Shown one piece after another: positions 62,734 to 64,000 of a stretch of DNA of 64,000 nucleotides. Within the stretch, counting starts at the first letter, position 1, and every line of letters starts with the position of its first letter. The stretch is taken from assembly GCF_019704555.1 (NCBI RefSeq), contig NZ_AP024745.1, positions 7,138,501 through 7,202,500 on the forward strand, read 5' to 3'. The notes below the pieces were generated by a model. The model did not search any database. It saw nothing but the letters and a program-made list of their open reading frames with translations, and was not told the origin of the DNA. Source of the DNA: Actinoplanes sp. L3-i22. GTDB lineage: Bacteria; Actinomycetota; Actinomycetes; Mycobacteriales; Micromonosporaceae. Made by a program: the position numbers and the translations under genes.

Positions 62734-63718
62734 GTGGACCGCGGTCGCCGTCGCGGTGGTCGCGGTCGTGGGGTTCAGCCTGGTCTGGGGCACGGGGCGG
62801 GTGCTCGTCCGTACCGTAGCCGGGTTTGTCTGTGTCCTTTCCGCGGCCGCGGCGGGACTGACCTGGGTGAATCGGCAGGTCGACGCGTATCCGACCTGGT
62901 CGAGCCTGGTCGGGTCGTCGGCGGCCGCGGACACGCCGGTGACGGCCGGGCGGGTCGGGGCCGGGCAGATCGTGACGCTGACCGTGAATGGTCAGGCGAG
63001 CGGTCTAAATTTGCCGGTCTACGCCTACCTGCCGCCCGGCTACTCCGATACCGGGAGCACGCGGTATCCGGTCGTCGAGGCGCTGCACGGGTATCCCGGG
63101 TCGCCGTCGCACTGGATCAAGCGGCTCGATGTGGCGACCGTTCTCAACCATGAGATCCGGGCCGGGCGGATGGCGCCGACCGTGGTGCTGTTCCCCTATC
63201 AGACGCCGGATCCGCTGATCGACACCGAGTGCGCGAATCTGGTCGGTGGGGCGCAGGCGGAGACGTTCCTGACCCGGGACGTGCCGGCGGCCGCGCGGGC
63301 CCGGTTCCAGGTCCGCACCGACGCGGCCGGGTGGGGGCTGATCGGCTACTCGGCGGGCGGGTACTGCGCCACTGACCTGGCGCTTCGTCATCCGGACGAG
63401 TACACGGCGGCGGCCAGCCTGTCCGGTGACGCGACGCCCGGCATCAAGATCGGGGACGGCAGCGAGAACACCACCTACAACGATCTCTGGCGGCTCGCGC
63501 ATCTGCCGGTGCCGGCGGTCTCGCTCTACCTGGCCAGCGCGCGGACCGATCGGACGCCGCTGCGGGACACCCGGGCCCTCGTGCGGGCGGCTCGCGCGCC
63601 GCTGTCGGTGACCACCTCCTACATCGACGGCGGCGGGCACAACGTGCAGACCTGGCAGGCCATGGAGGCGCCCGCTTTCGACTGGCTCTCCACCCAACTC
63701 GCCCGCCCGCTCCCCTAA
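62708..63718 (+). CDS. Esterase D/antigen 85-type membrane-anchored hydrolase
   Basis: A 336-residue protein. Two N-terminal transmembrane segments place the catalytic domain outside the cell. It has the esterase family features: LPVYAYLPPGYSDTGSTRYPVVEALHGYPGSPSHWI (oxyanion region), the elbow GLIGYSAGGYCATDLALRHPDEYTAAASLSGD (Ser near residue 220), and a C-terminal SYIDGGGHNVQTWQ with the His. Similar actinobacterial proteins resemble antigen 85 mycolyltransferases, but this organism need not make mycolates. A GGAG site lies 6 bases before the ATG, inside the previous gene. Confidence 0.85.
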   Translation: MDLDSVGTEWTAVAVAVVAVVGFSLVWGTGRVLVRTVAGFVCVLSAAAAGLTWVNRQVDAYPTWSSLVGSSAAADTPVTAGRVGAGQIVTLTVNGQASGLNLPVYAYLPPGYSDTGSTRYPVVEALHGYPGSPSHWIKRLDVATVLNHEIRAGRMAPTVVLFPYQTPDPLIDTECANLVGGAQAETFLTRDVPAAARARFQVRTDAAGWGLIGYSAGGYCATDLALRHPDEYTAAASLSGDATPGIKIGDGSENTTYNDLWRLAHLPVPAVSLYLASARTDRTPLRDTRALVRAARAPLSVTTSYIDGGGHNVQTWQAMEAPAFDWLSTQLARPLP

Positions 63719-63800
63719 CTTCCAGATCAAATTCTTGCTTGGGTACGGCGTCAGCTCCGCCCTCCGCCGCCGCCAACGCCCGCCCCGCTGCCCCGCCCTC

Positions 63801-63850
63801 GCCCCGCCTCGCCCCGCCTCGCCCCGCCTCGCCCCGCCTCGCCCCGCCTC
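63801..63850. repeat. (GCCCCGCCTC)5 tandem repeat
   Basis: Five perfect 10-bp copies, with degenerate copies before and after, fill the gap after the esterase gene. Confidence 0.9.
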
Positions 63851-63922
63851 GCCCCACCAACGCGACCATTTGCCCCGCCCGTGCCGCCAACGCGACCGGC
63901 AGCCGCGCCTGTGGTCGCCGCC

Positions 63923-63972
63923 TTGAGCGATCGCTCAAATTGTTCTACGCTGCCTTTTGAGCGACTGCTCAA
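63923..63972. promoter_or_regulatory. Twin TetR-type operators with embedded promoter
   Basis: TTGAGCGATCGCTCAA (63923-63938) is a perfect 16-bp palindrome, and TTGAGCGACTGCTCAA (63957-63972) is nearly so; centres are 34 bp apart. The first six bases serve as a -35 (TTGAGC), and TACGCT (63946-63951) lies 17 bp downstream as -10, so both operators overlap the promoter. The pattern suits a TetR-family repressor. Confidence 0.7.
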
Positions 63973-63994
63973 CCGACTTCGGAAGGCGACGACG

Positions 63995-64000
63995 ATGAGA
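63995..64000 (+). CDS. Start of a gene cut by the window edge
   Basis: ATG-AGA preceded by GGAAGG at 8 bases and by the twin operators. Only two codons are visible, so the product is unknown. A TetR repressor or the gene it controls is expected. Confidence 0.45.

Noticed and set aside
63738..63960. Pro/Arg-rich frames in the GCCCCGCCTC repeat
   Set aside because: Pure repeat translation without start signal; overlaps the operator region.

Overview
The window is very GC-rich, densely packed and strongly strand-mosaic. Start/stop overlaps (ATGA, GTGA) are frequent, and there are many GTG starts, mycothiol-type enzymes, SPW, DUF1023-like and WD40-STAND proteins, and secreted glycosidases with ricin-type lectin domains. 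This points to a filamentous actinomycete chromosome, most likely Micromonosporaceae (Actinoplanes-like). The genus is inferred from style and was not tested. I see no rRNA, tRNA, transposase, phage gene or CRISPR array.

Layout. 1-11 kb: the end of a class V aminotransferase/desulfurase-like gene, uncharacterised proteins, and small regulator-target pairs (ArsR + SRPBCC, TetR + NAD-epimerase, GntR + membrane protein). A large secreted tannase-like esterase and an SPW membrane protein follow. 11-24 kb: a mycothiol-type DinB-fold protein, then what looks like a nearly complete hexuronate/glucarate utilisation locus: sugar ABC importer, glucarate dehydratase, an uncharacterised protein, a secreted GH79 glycosidase, IclR regulator, uronate dehydrogenase, tartronate semialdehyde reductase and a HpcH/HpaI aldolase. 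24-28 kb: a two-gene module of a small membrane protein and a 1253-residue STAND NTPase with 14 WD40 repeats. 28-35.9 kb: FkbM methyltransferase, a two-component system, a secreted hydrolase, acyltransferase, quinone reductase/AraC pair and a spermidine-synthase-like protein. 36-39.5 kb: a P450-ferredoxin-ferredoxin reductase-SDR operon. 39.5-44 kb: orphan response regulator, glycosyltransferase pair, lipid kinase, FxsA. 44.3-50.3 kb: an operon of three secreted enzymes (GH59, GH97, SGNH esterase), all carrying ricin-type domains. 50.3-64 kb: LytR_C protein, a second two-component system, CPBP protease, peroxiredoxin, LysR/serine hydrolase pair, Mug glycosylase with PadR, lysyl-phosphatidylglycerol-synthase-like protein, two linked esterase-family proteins (one lacking its catalytic serine), and a TetR-type operator pair at the right edge.

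How genes work together. The uronate locus reads as one pathway: a secreted GH79 enzyme frees uronic acid, the ABC system imports it, Udh oxidises it to glucarate(-lactone), the dehydratase gives 5-keto-4-deoxyglucarate, the aldolase gives pyruvate plus tartronate semialdehyde, and GarR reduces the latter to glycerate. A nearly identical 16-bp motif lies in front of both transcription units.

Cross-cutting oddity. The window is full of short tandem duplications that sit at gene ends, gene junctions or inside otherwise conserved proteins (24-, 27-, 39-, 45-, 48-, 54- and 59-bp units). In the most striking case a duplicated kinase/regulator junction has made two 20-residue mini-reading frames that keep an unbroken chain of 4-nt stop/start overlaps between histidine kinase and response regulator.
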